A stretch of DNA of 64,000 nucleotides from Limnephilus marmoratus (GCA_917880885.1 OU862928.1:39978962-40042961); one strand, 5' to 3'. Positions 1-11,990 are shown, counted from the first letter of the stretch. Notes: generated from the sequence alone by a model not told the origin. Made by a program: numbers and translations.

Positions 1-2110
1 ATTTTAAACCACTTAAAACCGACGAAGTTAGCATTGAAAAGGAAATTGACGTTTTTAAAACCATAGAAAATTACACAAAATTGCACAAATCTATGCACAA
101 ATCTGACAGCCCATTTCACTTTTTATTCATCTCACCTCACTTTTTTTAGAGAATCGCTCCGCTGATTGGTGTTGCAATATTCCCACTGGAAATGACCTGT
201 GCTTACTTTTGAAAATATTTTCTTTAATCTTACTTTGTCTATGGATATGTCAAATGTCAATTTTCGGCGTCCCTTTTGCTTCTAATCCTAACCTTAAAAC
301 ATTCACACGCAGTGATCGACGTTCCGCCGTTCGAAGTAATATTGTGTGTAAACTACACAATAATTATTGAGTTACATGTATTAATTTTGAGATTATTTCA
401 AAAACCATAACGAATGTATTACAATGATCTTAAAATTCAAGCACTTTTTTTCTAGTGACCTTTGGAATTAACCGCCGCGGTTCGCCTTGTATGTAAGTAA
501 GTAAGTTCTTCATAAATTGACTATGTAAAGTTCCCTAATCGGTATTTTTTTCTGAGAAAATTTCGCTTGGCGCTTAATTGATCAGTTTTTACAGCATTCG
601 CGACATCTATGACTTATACTAATAGTTTAAATGTCAAAATTATCGAATTTTGGCAAATATATTTCAAAGCATCTGTGTTTAGATTTTGGTGTTCCAAAAT
701 GAAATGCAAGTGACAATAACACCTCCCACACGCACACTAAAGAGCGACCGAGCCCCGCGCCGCGCCGCTTCAGGCCGCCGCGCAGAAAAGTTTCAAAGTG
801 AACTGTGCTGTAAACCTATCGGTCTTTACTTTTCGGCTAGGCGGCCTTTAGGGCGATACAACAACAGCCTACGGTTGGTATACGATAGCATGTACTTGCA
901 TTTTCTTCTTCAAATCCCAGAAATTTGGCAACATAGACACGTCAGTGGTGGTAATATCCATTGTTGCTAGTATCGTTGGTTGAATAAATCAGTTGTCTAC
1001 TTCTTAAGTCCTGCATTCAGTAACACAAGTAACATTGGCAGAGCTGATTGTTGTAAACACGTCCCTAAATAATATTGGCAGCAGCATACCGCTTTTAAAT
1101 TATTATAATACTATCATTATATTTACTGTATTACAAGTTTTTCTAATTTTCTGGTAATACCGGTTTACTTTTAGAGATAGATATTATATACGTTGTATTG
1201 AGTTACGCCACTATTGATGGCAATTCTCTCAACTGTTTTCAAATTTCGAATGCGAGTTTAAAATATAGACACAATAATTATTTTTTCGAATATGAGTTAT
1301 TTAAGTATCTTATTTATTTACTAATTTCATCCCACTGATGGGCTTTTACATGAATAGTGTGGAATACAGAGATACAGTTTTTAAATAAAAAAATTTACTT
1401 TAAAAAATAAACATCATATGAATAGTAGGTATAAAGATAAATTATGTAAAAATTATGTATTAAAAGGAAAGAGAAAGTTTTTAAGTTGCAGTTGGCACAG
1501 AAATAATAATCAGTGCAGGTTTGTAATTCAAAATTCACAGGATAAATAAAAATAATACACAAATATATGCAATAGCTCCTTTGCGATTCTCCTTAAATAT
1601 CAAAATATGCAGCATTAAAGTATCTTTTAGATATTTCTTAAATAGTGGTAAACTTATATTAAATACGTCAGTATTGGAGACGAATTTGTTTCCAAGTGTG
1701 TGAATTCGAGGGATTGGTGAATGCATGTGGTGGTTGGTTCCGGATTTATTATTGCAGAAAAATATATTTTACCTAGTTGCTCGATTAGGCACCTTATAGT
1801 TGATGAGATGCAACAGTTCACAACAGTCAAATTTAGAGAGAATAATTTTAAACAAAAATTTAAGTAATTTATTTTTCTTCTATTTTCTAGGGAGTGCAAT
1901 TTTAGCGTATTTAGTAAGAATATATAGTAAATGTGTTGAATAGGTATGTGTAACTTGAAGTTAATTAATCGTAAAAATGTAAGCTGCACTCACTCAATAT
2001 TTCTTATATGGATTTGATAATACGGGGGCCACACTATGGAATTTTATTCCAGCAAGCTGCGTACTAGTGTCTAACATACGATTTTTATAACTTTCGATGA
2101 ATCGAAGTCT
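1..2110. other. AT-rich stretch without a recognisable gene
   Basis: No ORF here has a recognisable domain or motif. A short GC-rich patch at about 745-795 is the reverse complement of one at about 8205-8245, so both are probably scraps of a dispersed repeat. The longest + ORF (686-970) spans that patch and shows no family resemblance. The segment just before 2110 presumably holds the 5' UTR or promoter of zinc-finger gene A, but I see no decisive promoter signal. Confidence 0.5.
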
Positions 2111-2272
2111 TTGATTGTTCCATGTATATTACTTCAATGTTTTGGAAAAATGTTCCAAAGCAAAACCAAATATTCAAAGCTCATGCGAATTAAATTTCCG
2201 TTTAAAAAAAATTTATTTCAGGAATTTTCGTTTTGGCTTGAACCAATTACTGAACGCTACCACAGCAGGGTT

Positions 2273-2426
2273 ATGGATCTAATAAATCCTGAGGCTGTTT
2301 CCATCAAGACGGAACCAGGGTCCCAGGAAGAAGGCGGAGGTGTAATGCTGTATGCAGATATAGATTTCGACTTCCAAGATGTAAAGAAGGAATGTTTACA
2401 ATACGCAGAGATTACTCAGACAGACA
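2273..2426 (+). CDS. Zinc-finger gene A, coding exon 1: acidic N-terminal module
   Basis: This exon encodes the first 51 residues of a C2H2 zinc-finger protein, presumably a nuclear DNA-binding regulator. It begins MDLINPEAVSIKTEP and ends near DVKKECLQYAE. I chose the ATG at 2273 because the first exons of genes B and C start with the same MDL(I/L/P)NP residues. The exon is 154 nt, exactly the length of exon 1 in B and C. It ends in phase 1 at a GT donor (GTTCGT, weaker than the GTGAGT of B and C). IKTE and VKKE both fit the sumoylation consensus (hydrophobic-K-x-E). The domain is unnamed as far as I can tell; calling it a regulatory module is inference. Confidence 0.75.
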
Positions 2427-2827
2427 GTTCGTAATATAAAAATTAGTATATTGAAAGTTTAGCATGTTTTTTTTTTTAGATTTACCTGTAATATATTACT
2501 CGCAATAAGTTCCTGATTTCTCAAATTTTACCTCTTTTTATTTGGAACAAGTATCACTTATTATTATTTAATAAAAATGCGTTTATATTGTTTGAACCTT
2601 TCCATTGAATTCTTCAAGAGCAGGGTCCTTCTTGAAACATCGGCCCCTGAAGCGGACTTCTGGGGTCACTCTTTGGTCTTATATTCACCTTAAACTTTCT
2701 TATCCAAATCAACGCCTATGTATGGAAATTAACGATATCTTTATACTCTCAAATTTATAGTTTTTATTTAAAAAAAATAATTTGTATATCAATGATCAAT
2801 ATACGTAATGTCATTTTGTTTTTGCAG

Positions 2828-2959
2828 GCAGCACTATTGTGGAGACAGTTGCCATAAAGGCAGATCTTGGATCCCGAGAAGAATATGAAATTGACGTAGA
2901 CCTGTTGGATGTTAAAAAAGAATGCTTAGAACGCGTTGAACGGATGAACCAGAGAGCAG
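2828..2959 (+). CDS. Zinc-finger gene A, coding exon 2: second copy of the acidic module
   Basis: The exon is 132 nt, bounded by a TTTTTGCAG acceptor and a GTAAAA donor, and is phase 1 at both ends. It encodes about 44 residues beginning STIVETVAIKAD and containing DLLDVKKECLE. Its layout (valine/isoleucine-lysine-acidic start, run of acidic residues, DVKKEC end) repeats that of exon 1, so it looks like an exon duplication. The sumoylation-type motif VKKE is kept, while the first one has become IKAD. It joins in frame to the finger exon at 3080. Confidence 0.7.
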
Positions 2960-3079
2960 GTAAAACCGATTTTCATTGTAAGATTTAACCTTAAATGGTA
3001 TCTATTTTTTCAACTTATGGCGTATAATAAGTCTTAATGAGCCTTTTTTAATCCGTATTCTTTTTATATTTGTCGACAG

Positions 3080-3918
3080 ATCTGAAGACGCATCCTGTAA
3101 ATAAACGATTCTCTTGTTCTCGGTGTAGCTATTCTTCGTCTCATAAGAATGATTTTGAGAGACACGTTCACACCCATACTGGAGTTAAATCCTTTACATG
3201 TTCCGAGTGCAACTATTCATGTTCTCGCAAGGACCATCTGACTATCCACAAGCTGATTCACAGTGGAGAAAAACCTTTTTCTTGTTCCGAGTGCAACTAT
3301 TCATGTTCTCAAAAGGGCAATCTGACAAGCCATATGCTGACTCACAGTGGAAAAAAACCTTTTTCATGTTCCGAGTGCAACTATTCATGTTCTCAAAAGG
3401 GCCAGCTGACTAGCCATGTGCTTTCTCATAATGGAAAAAAACCTTTTTCATGTTCCGAGTGCAACTATTCATGTTCTCGCAAGGGCAATATGTCTCAACA
3501 CATGCTGACTCACAGTGGACAAAAACCTTTTTCATGTTCCGAGTGCGACTATTTATGTTCTCAAAAGAGCCATCTGACTATCCACAAGCTGATTCACAGT
3601 GGAGAAAAACCTTTTTCTTGTTCCGAGTGCAACTATTCATGTTCTCGCAAGGACAAACTGACTATCCACAAGCTGATTCACAGTGGAGAAAAACCTTTTT
3701 CTTGTTCCGAGTGCAACTATTCATGTTCTCGAAAAGGCCATCTGACTAGACATGTGCTTACTCACAGTGGAAAAAAACCCTTTTCATGTTCCGAGTGCAA
3801 CTATTCATGTTCTCAAAAGGGCAATCTGACTAGCCATATGCTAACTCACAGTGGAAAAAAAACCTTTTTCTTGTTCCGAGTGCAACTATTCATGTTCTCG
3901 AAAGGGCAATCTGACTAG
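3080..3918 (+). CDS. Zinc-finger gene A, finger exon: nine intact C2H2 fingers, then a frameshift
   Basis: The acceptor GTCGACAG precedes the exon, which starts DLKTHPVNKRFSC in phase with exon 2. Nine C2H2 fingers follow at 28-residue spacing, with the pattern C-x2-C-x12-H-x3-H and linkers HSGEKPF or HSGKKPF. All but the first are nearly identical (FSCSECNYSCS framework), also at the nucleotide level (84-bp units), which indicates array homogenisation. Variation is concentrated at the helix positions (KGNLTSH, KDHLTIH, KGHLTRH, KSHLTIH). After finger 9 a run of eight A (about 3857-3864), against seven in sister units, shifts the frame and the ORF stops at 3918. The predicted protein is thus about 9 fingers plus a short foreign tail. 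An assembly error in the homopolymer is possible. Confidence 0.8.
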
Positions 3919-4560
3919 ACATATGCTAACTCACAGTGGAGAAAAACTTTTTTCATGTTCCGAGTGCAACTATTCATGTTCTCGAAAGTACAATCTGACG
4001 ACCCACATGGTGACTCACAGTAAAAAAAACGTTTTCTTGTTCGGGGTGCAACTATTCATGTTTTCAAAAGAGCCAAATGACGAGCCACAAGCAGAAACAC
4101 AGTTGGTTAAACCTTTTACATGGTTGAAATGCACCTTTTCTCGTTTTAGAAAGGACAATGTGACAGTCACCATACTGACTCACAGAGGTAAAAAAACTTC
4201 TTCATGACCTAAGTGCAACATTTATGTTCTCACAAGGACAGTCTGACCATCCACATGATGACTCACAGTTTGAAAAACCTTTTTCTAGTTCCGAGTGCAA
4301 CTATTCCTTTTCTCAAAAGAATCATCTGACTATCCTCGTACTGGCTCATGGCGTGGAAAAACCTTTTCTTGTTATGAGTGCAAATATTCATTTTCTCAAA
4401 AGAACAATCTGATGACCCACATGCTGACTCACAGAAAAAAAACCTTTTTCATATTCCATATGCAACTATTTACGTTCTCAATAGGCAATCACCTGACAAG
4501 CCACGTGCTGACTCATTTGAGAAAAAACTTTTATAGTTCCGAATTCCGAGTGCTGTCACT
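3865..4560 (+). pseudogene. Zinc-finger gene A, frame-shifted and decaying 3' fingers
   Basis: Beyond the frameshift the array continues in another frame. Two good fingers follow (KGNLTRHMLTH and KYNLTTHMVTH types), then units with further frameshifts and lost ligands. One has the first Cys replaced by Trp and the first His lost (FTWLKC...VTVTILTH); others keep only part of the FS.SECNYS framework up to about 4530. Decay increases towards the 3' end. This is either the dead tail of the array or, if the 3860 frameshift is an error, two further coding fingers followed by a dead tail. Confidence 0.75.
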
Positions 4561-4599
4561 TACAAAATTATTCCATTTAGAAATAATGATGTTTTATTT

Positions 4600-5900
4600 C
4601 TAAATGGCAGTCTAAAAACCTATCATTATTTCTTTTCGAAGTAATAAGCCGATTTTACTTGCTGTTTACCTGTTTAGTGAACAATTAATCAATCGTCTTC
4701 CGTTTAATTAATAAGTTGACAACACTCTTCACTCGATTTCCGGAGACACTTTTTTAATTTCCACCTTTTGAGCTGAGAGACGGTAGTTAGAAGATATCAT
4801 AAAAAAGTGATATTCCAATTTTAAAACAAGGAATTCTTTTTCTGCATGGATATTTTGTGCCGTGTGCCGATTACTCGGAGAACAATAAAGTTTCCTTTAT
4901 TATTTGTGTGGAGTGATTTTAAGCGAGATCGGTGGACTTGATAGTGATTCCCACATGGTGCTTGCTGGTGATTGAAAAATGGTTATTTGACGCCATCCAT
5001 CTTGTTTCGTGATTCAGGTCGATGCATGTTAAATAATGCATAGGACTATGATTGAAAAGAAGCGGCAATACTTTCGAAGTATTATGGGGACAAGCGAAAA
5101 CCTATGTAGCTCTGCAAATTTGTAGCCGTCTAGTGGGAGGGGGTAGAGACGGGGAATGTGCCCAGCTTGTGGGGGAGGGCGGCGCTCTGGAGACAAGGGC
5201 CGAACTGCGAAAGGGAATCATTATTATTTTTATATTTTTTAAACTATCGTAAATTTTTTATCACATTTCGGACATAAAATATAAAAGCCCAAATGAAAAA
5301 TAAGTAATGAAATGAGGAAAAGGGAATAACAAAAGACTTATGTATTGTTTAATTTTTTATTGTTCCCTTTACAAGTTATTTTAAGTTATCTTAATCTACT
5401 AGGACGTAACTCATTTTTTGCGAAATCAAGATTATGATTGATTTGTGTAGCGCTAGTCGAAATACATCGGCCTTACTTTTCAATTGACAAGTGCAAGTAT
5501 GTAAAAAATTGTGTTAATTATTTATTTATTTGTTTATTTAGTACAAGATTATACATGTAAATACATAATTCATTAATTTTTTTGACTGCCCAACTAGGAG
5601 TATTCCCGTTTTAGGTCAGTTAAATTATTATGGATATGAACAAATGGAACATGATTTGTACAAAAAAGAAAGAAAATTGATGAAATAAAAAGAGGAAATA
5701 AAAAGAACAGAAATAATTTAAAATAAAATAAAAAGGTTTAAAACCTAGTAACTGTTATTTGTTTAGCATAGTTATTAAAATTATATAAATTTAAAAATGA
5801 AAAGGTTAATAGGTAACCTATAGGTAACATATAGGTAACTAAGAGGAATTAAGAAGCGTAATTAAGGCGTAATAGAAACGTTTGCATTTCCGAAAAAAAA
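4600..5900. other. Intergenic, no gene seen
   Basis: This is AT-rich sequence after gene A. A GC-richer island at about 5050-5220 (polyguanine-rich, ORF 5052-5252) shows no recognisable motif. The stretch around 5520-5600 ('gactgcccaactaggag' context) resembles the 3' ends of degraded non-LTR elements, but I cannot place it in a family. Confidence 0.4.
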
Positions 5901-5984
5901 ATCGATTTAACGCGTAGGCAAATTAACTGTTCCGAATTGCCATTCAATCGCTCCTTGATCAAACGATTCCTTGTTAATCCGAAA

Positions 5985-6519
5985 GTTGCTTCTATTACTT
6001 TGAAAATACATATTCCATTTTCGTCCACTTATTTATGTGAGATAGGTTTTTCAGCTCTAGTTTTAATAAAAACATCGCCTTGCCGTCCATAGCGATTTAA
6101 CCATATCTCTAGCACAGACTGAACCTAGAATCGACCAACTGGTACAGAGCATGCAAGTTCAAGTATCTCATTAGAACTTTAACTTTTTTTTTGTTTGTTC
6201 TAAAATTACTTTGAATAATGTATAACAATTAATGTATAAGTAATTTTAGAACAAACATAATTAAAATAAAAAAAAAACTAAGAAATGTAAATGTAATTAA
6301 TGTAAAAATAAAAATCATTAAAAGTGTACCTACTCTTCTATTAAAGATCCATAATAAATAAACATATTGTATCTGTATTGTACTCATTAGAAATTCAAAT
6401 AAATAATTTAATTAATATAAAAAATGTGTTTCTTATTTTTGTTGAAACTTAATTAAGGGGGGCATGAAATTTTTTTTTGGATCCGGGAGGCTCGGCGAAA
6501 TAAAGGTTGGGAAACCCTG
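5985..6519 (+). pseudogene. hAT (ZBED-like) transposase 3' fragment with right terminal repeat
   Basis: At about 5990-6180 the + strand reads like the C-terminal dimerisation end of a ZBED-type hAT transposase. The short motifs TYLCE and GFSAL and, in another frame, PRID followed by QLVQSMQ are typical, but frameshifts and stops separate them. At 6505-6519 the sequence GGTTGGGAAACCCTG matches the inverted-repeat end common to many hAT elements. No matching left end (CAGGGTTTCCCAACC) was seen, so the copy is 5'-truncated. Confidence 0.6.
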
Positions 6520-6889
6520 CCCTAGATCGATATCTTCGGACCTTTTCCTCCTAAGCGGTTTCGTCATCAACTCTTAACCAAACCGCGCCCATTTGTTTCG
6601 ATAGAGCTAATAGACTAAAGATAGAGGAAGTTTATTCATCTACCATACTACCATAGACGATATAATTGCACTCGTCCTACTGCAACCTATTAGCCCAATA
6701 AATTATTTAAAAACAAAATGATTGGAATCAGAAAATATTTCTCATTACATTTATTAGACAAATGAAACACTTAGGGAACATCTTTAAACATGTTTATTTT
6801 CAGTAAAGACAATTGATAATAACACATAAGACAATTGACAATAACACATAAAAACTAAGGTATCCTAACCGACCTAACCTCAAATTAAT

Positions 6890-7051
6890 TTACGGACGAA
6901 TGCTGAATGTTGATGTTGATGTCCTGGTATCTTGTAAATACTCCACTGACCAGCTCTCTTCACCTTCACCGTCAGACTCCCATTCGACATCGGAAATGTC
7001 TCCTTGCAGTGCAATAGATATTTCTTCATGTGACAAACTTCTAACAGCCGT
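6890..7051 (-). pseudogene. piggyBac-like transposase N-terminal scrap (tentative)
   Basis: On the - strand, after an acceptor-like TTTTATAG, an open segment reads LSHEEISIAL, then an acidic run (DISDVEWESDGEGEE), and stops at 6890-6892. A 'LS.EEI...L' start followed by an acidic stretch resembles the N-terminus of piggyBac-derived proteins. No downstream DDE domain follows. It could equally be a short unrelated acidic exon. Confidence 0.3.
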
Positions 7052-7498
7052 CTATAAAAATGATAACAATAAGTTATATATAGTTTTCCGGAAAACATTA
7101 AAATAAATTAATACATATTGAATGAATCAAATTAAAACACGTAAAACAATACAAAAGGTCAAAGCAAGATCTCCATAAAAAAACATCCTCCGACAACCAA
7201 TGTGCCACCACAGGAACATTTACCTTTTTACCGAAAAAAAAATGAAAAAGCAATGTTTTTCAATGGAAATCATTTTAATCGATCAGATAAAACATCTATA
7301 TACAATATAATAATTATTTTCAACAGAAAAATGCCATATCTTACCTTTAATGTATGCAGAAATCCAAAATAAGTCAAACCGTTAAGTGCTGTCAAAGACG
7401 CCGTTCGAAATAATAGAAATATTTTGTGTTGCCAGTACGCGATTTGTTATATACCTCATAAAACTTATCTTTCACAAGTGATACGCAAAATAGGTTCA

Positions 7499-7668
7499 CG
7501 ACGAGTTCATCGAAAACGAATTCATCGAAAATCAATTCATCGAAAATCAATTCATCGAAAGCAAATTCATCGAAAACGAATTCATCGAAAACCTATTCAT
7601 CGAAAATCAATTCATCGAAAATCAATTCATCGAATGATCAATTCATCGAATCACCAATTCATCGAAAA
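7499..7668 (-). repeat. 15-bp tandem array (left copy)
   Basis: About eleven head-to-tail copies of a 15-bp unit (TTCATCGAAAATCAA and variants ending ACG, GCA or CCT). It starts CGACGAGTTCATCG and ends in the unit before 7668. It is the inverted counterpart of the array at 18787-18953. The order of variant units is largely matched, including the odd units ATTCATCGAATGATC at the inner side. The sequence next to the inner edge (TATATTTTGTTGATATTTG) is also shared in inverted form. Confidence 0.85.
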
Positions 7669-8364
7669 AATATATTTTGTTGATATTTGAGAGAAATGCA
7701 GAGCGGACCGATAAGTCAAAAAAGCATTGGTTAATAAAAGTTGACAGTAAATTTATATACCTAGGTATAAAAAAAATTGATAATAAAACTTTGGACAAGG
7801 AAACTAATTTACATAAAAGATTAATTAGTAAAATGGTTTTCATAAATAAATATGAATGTGTTAACTATAAAACGGACATCGAGAACCTTAGAAATTTGTA
7901 TAAAAATATAATTAAAAATACCTATATAGTGTTTTCTATTATGAGATATGATTGGATTGATTTTGAAATTATAATTTGATTCATTTTTATTTACCTACAG
8001 TACGTAATTTTATAAAATTAAAATTTAACATATAATGTGCTCAGCACAAAGCTCATGCATTCTCTAATAGTATATTATATATGGTATTTATTTGATTATT
8101 TTTTGCTTTGTTTTTACTTACATACCTTATATGTGTAACCTGCGAACTTAGAAATTGATTCTTTTCAGCTCTGAGCAAGCCCACACTTGTCAACTGCGAG
8201 ACTTTTCTGCGCGGCGGCCTGAAGTGACGTGGGACTCGTTCGCTCCGAAATGGAAGTATGCGGGGTGCTAATGCTAGCTACAACTTGTGATACAGGGGTA
8301 GTACAGCGCTTTATTATTTCCGTTCGAAAATAAGCAAGTTTAAGTACCTTTGTAATATTTTTAG

Positions 8365-8560
8365 GCTTACCATACGTCCCGATTTGACCGGGATTATCCC
8401 GGTTTCATACACGGGTCCCGGAGTCCCGGCCGTTTTTATATTTTGGCTCGTTTGCGGGAGCACTGTATATTTATCTATTCTGTGGGGCTGTGTCAGAGGC
8501 TGGCGACTCGAGCGAACGGCGGCGCCGTGCGCCAAGTTTCCTATCCTGGCTGTAACTCTT
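8365..8560 (+). mobile_element. hAT-like terminal fragment
   Basis: The sequence beginning TTACCATACGTCCCGATTTG and continuing through a GC-rich 'gggattatcccgg...ccggagtcccgg' stretch resembles the end region of a known style of hAT element. No target-site duplication or partner end was found nearby. A hAT transposase relic at 11765-11990 might be part of the same original insertion, but that is speculative. Confidence 0.35.
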
Positions 8561-8597
8561 CTTCTCGAAAAAAAAAATAAATAAAACGGCGCTTGCC

Positions 8598-10430
8598 GGT
8601 TCACAGTGATGAAAAACCTTTTTCAAGTTCCGACTGTGACTATTCGTGTGCTACAAAACGGTAGGTACCTAAAAATTCACATATTTAGCCACACTGGAAT
8701 CGAATTACTTATCTTGTACAAATAAACTTCTTAGAAATCATTTGCTGACTCACAGTGACATAAAACCTTTAACATATTTCTACTGCGACTATTCGTGTTC
8801 TACAAAGAGCCACCAAAAAAATCACGAGTTTCCCACATTGGACAAAAACCATTTTCTTGTCCCGAATGCAAGTTCTCAAGAGGAATATTTAAAAATCCAC
8901 ATTACGATTCACAGAAAAGAAAACCTTTTTCAAGTCCTAATTGAAACTGTTCTCAAAAGGGATGTCTAAGAAGTCACTTGCTGACTCATAGTGGAGAAAA
9001 ACCTTTTTCATGTTCCGACTGCAACTATTCATGTTTTATATAAAGATAAATCTAAAAATCACATGCTTACCCTCAGTGGACAAAAACCGTTTTCTTGTCC
9101 CGAATGCATTTATACAAGTTCTTTAAAGGAAGATTTAAAAATCCACAGTACGATTCACAGAAGAGAAAACCTTTTTCAAGTCCTAAATGAAACTGTTCTC
9201 AAAAGGGATGTCTAAGAAGTCACTTGCTGACTCATAGTAAAGGAAAACCTTTTTCATGTTCCGACTGCAACTATTCATGTATTATAAAGATAAATCTAAA
9301 AATCACATGTTTACCCACAGGGGACAAAAACCATTTTCTTGTCCCGAACGCATTTATACAAGTTCTCAAAAGGAAGATTTAAAAATCCACTGTACGATTC
9401 ACAGAAAAGTAAACCTTTTTCAAGTCCTAATTGAAACTGTTCTCAAAAGCGATGTCCAAGAAGTCACTTGCTGACTCATAGTGGAGAAAAACCTTTTTTA
9501 TGTTCAGACTGCAACTATTCACGTATTAATAAGATAAATCTAAAAATTACATGTTTACCCACAAGGGACAAAAACCATTTTCTTGTCCCGAACGCATTTA
9601 TACAAGTTCTCAAAAGGAAGATTTAAAAATCCGCAGTACGATTCACAGAAAAGAAAACCTTTTTCAAGTCCTAATTGATTGATTGATTGAAACTGTTCTC
9701 AAAAGGGATGTCCAAGAAGTCACTTTTGTCCAAGAAGGTTTCCCAGTGGAGCATCACTTTACTCAACTATGAGTCACAAGCTGGCCCATAATGGAGTGAA
9801 ACCATGTTCATGTTCCGAATGCAGTTAAGCAAATTCTTAAAATAGTTTTTAAAATTCCACAGTATTATTCACAGTGGAGGAAAACCTATTCCTGTTTTTT
9901 TTTGTTCTGACTGCAACTGTTCATGATCTAGGTAGAGATATCTAAAATTCGTATTTTACCCACAATGGAGAAAACGTTTTTCATGTCCTTATTTCAACTA
10001 TTCTTCTTCCCGACAAAAATAACTCAAACGGCACTTGCAGACTCACAGTAAAAAACCTTTTTCATGTCCAACTGCGACTATTCATGCACTGCACAACGAT
10101 ATCTAAAAATTCACATGTTTGCCCACGGTGGACAAAAACATTTTTTTATGTCCCAATTGCAATTATAAATGTTATACAAAGGAACTTCTTAGAAATCATG
10201 ACTCACGATGACATAAAACCTTTTTCATGTTTCTACCGTGACTATTCATGTTCTACAATAAGGCGGTTGGAAACAAAAAAAAAATTACATGTACAGCGGT
10301 AAAAATCTTTTTCTTTTCACGAACGCAGTTATTCAAGTTCTCGAAAGGGAAATTTAAAAATCCACCGCATGATTCACTGTGAAGAAAAATCTTTTTCGTG
10401 TAGCGGCTTCATGGTCTATAAAAGATGTAA
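8598..10430 (+). pseudogene. Degenerate C2H2 zinc-finger array (+ strand)
   Basis: Finger units are recognisable throughout by KPFSC.EC, CDYSCST and DLKIHSTIHR.EN fragments, but the array is full of frameshifts, stops and lost Cys/His, so no ORF exceeds about 75 codons. The finger subfamily differs from gene A (KPFSCPECIYTSS, HSGQKPF linkers). The central part is built from a ~245-bp higher-order unit of three fingers (separate entry). No leader exons of the IKTE/VKKE type were found upstream, so this looks like a dead array rather than a complete pseudogene. Confidence 0.75.
8740..9720 (+). repeat. ~245-bp higher-order repeat of three zinc fingers
   Basis: Junction words 'gctgactcatagt' recur at about 8980, 9222 and 9466, giving a period of about 245 bp. 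Each unit holds three finger-sized segments (SDCNYSC-type, PECIYTSS-type, and one with a frameshift reading [11 protein letters not shown]). The copies at 8990, 9235 and 9480 are near-identical, and the flanking ones are more diverged. This indicates duplication of three-finger blocks after the array had begun to decay, since the frameshift is shared. Confidence 0.75.
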
Positions 10431-11199
10431 ACTATGTGATTTTTTAGATTTTTCTTTGTAGAACATGAATAGTTGCAGTCGAGACATGAAAAAAGTTTAT
10501 CTCCACTGTGAATCAGCGAGCGCATTCTTTGAAGTCCCTATTGAAAACATAAATAGTTGCAGTAGGGATACGGAACGGTTTTTGTCCACTGAGGGTTTAC
10601 ATGTCATATTTTAGATGTCCCTTCCGATAACACAAACAGCGGCAATCGGGACATGAACAAGATTATCTTCCCTGTGGGTAAATATGTGACGTTTTAGTTA
10701 TTATTTTGTAGAACATGAATAGTTGCAGCCAGGATACGAAATGGGGAAACGTGCGATTATTTTAGAATTATCTTCCTTAGTACGTGCAAAGTTACACTCA
10801 AAACACGAAAAAGGTTTTTCTCCACTGTGGATCGCGCTGTAGATTTTTAAATCTCCATTTCGAGAACTTGAATAACTGCATTCGAGACAAGAAAAAGGTT
10901 TTTGTCCGCTATGTGTAAACATGTGAATTTTTAGATACCGTTTTGTAGCGCATTAATAGTCGCAGTTGGGACATGAAAAAGGTTTTCATTACAGTGAGTC
11001 ACAAGTGGTGTTTTAGTTTTTTTTTCGAGAAGAAAAATAGTTGCAGTCTCGACAGGAAAAAGGTTTTTCTACACAGTACCTACGCAAACATGTGTATTTT
11101 AGATTTCCCCTCGTAGTTCTTGAATACTTGCAATGGGAACATGAAAAAGGGCTTTATCCACTATGAGTCAGCAAGTGTTCCTCAGGGTTCCTTGCCAAG

Positions 11200-11374
11200 T
11201 CATAATGAAACCAACTCATAAACACCTTATAAAGGTCATTAAAAGCTAAAAACAAAAGTTTAAAATTGCCGGTAACCCTAATATAACTTAACCTATTTAA
11301 CCAATTTTTAAATATTTTTTTAACATCACTCTTAATGACCTTTCTGAGTTGTTTATGAGTTGGTTTCATTATGA
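11200..11374. mobile_element. 175-bp palindromic MITE-like insertion
   Basis: The ends are inverted copies: TCATAATGAAACCAACTCAT at the left and its complement ending CATTATGA at the right, followed inward by AAAGGTCATTAA and its complement. It sits inside the - strand finger array, which resumes on both sides. No convincing target-site duplication was read, so the superfamily is unassigned. Confidence 0.65.
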
Positions 11375-11764
11375 GTTGTCTCGTCACCGTTCCTTAGATA
11401 TCCCTTTTGAGGACACGATTAGTGACAGTCGGGAAATGAAGAAGATTATTTATCTATGTACTGACGATTTTTAAATCTCTCTTATGAGAACTTGTATAAC
11501 TTATTAAGGTTTTACTCTTCTATTAAGCTTGTGAATCATAGTGGAGTAGAGTGGTGCTCCATAGGGAAACCTTGGAAAATTACTTTCCTCAGGGATTTCT
11601 CAATGGAGCTAATGTAAAAAATCTTTTGTTGTTAGACTTAAAAATAAAACAATTATCCTAGTAATTATTTTTTTATTTATTTCTTTAACATAGATTGTTT
11701 TAAATAACAAGAATGCTGTAAGTATAATTTTAAATGTACAACCTTGCAAAGTATTCCTCGACAA

Positions 11765-11990
11765 GTAGGCTTACCATAATTCTGAAGCTCCAAATCGGGA
11801 CGGGTTTATTGTGCCAATTTGTACTTTTCGCCGTTCTTCTTAATATTCTGTCATTTTTTGCATGTAATGCCAAAATTTAATTTACAGTAGAGTAACGCTC
11901 GTACAGTAGACTCCAGCATGCGGCCACGGTCATCCGACCAAATGTGATTCATTATTGAGAAAACACGCTCCAAAGGTTCTGAAGTCCCGG
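11765..11990 (-). pseudogene. hAT transposase C-terminal relic
   Basis: On the - strand the segment reads SEPLERVFSIMNHIWSDDRG, then RMLESTVRALLYCKLNFG. This is the hAT C-terminal dimerisation motif (E..FS.MN.I.TD.R.R....V.A.L..K.N). It ends in stops and has no upstream transposase, so it is a small relic inside the decayed finger region. Confidence 0.7.

Noticed and set aside
686..970. 94-codon ORF
   Set aside because: No motif; it spans a GC-rich scrap repeated inverted at ~8205-8245, so it is more likely repeat-derived.
3198..3749. Overlapping open frames reading MFRVQLFMFSKG repeats in the finger arrays (also at 33422-33955 and 42217-42477)
   Set aside because: They are out-of-frame readings of 84-bp finger repeats, open only because the unit length is a multiple of three.
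7677..7979. 100-codon ORF after the 15-bp array
   Set aside because: AT-driven lysine/asparagine/isoleucine-rich composition, no recognisable domain, no splice or start support.
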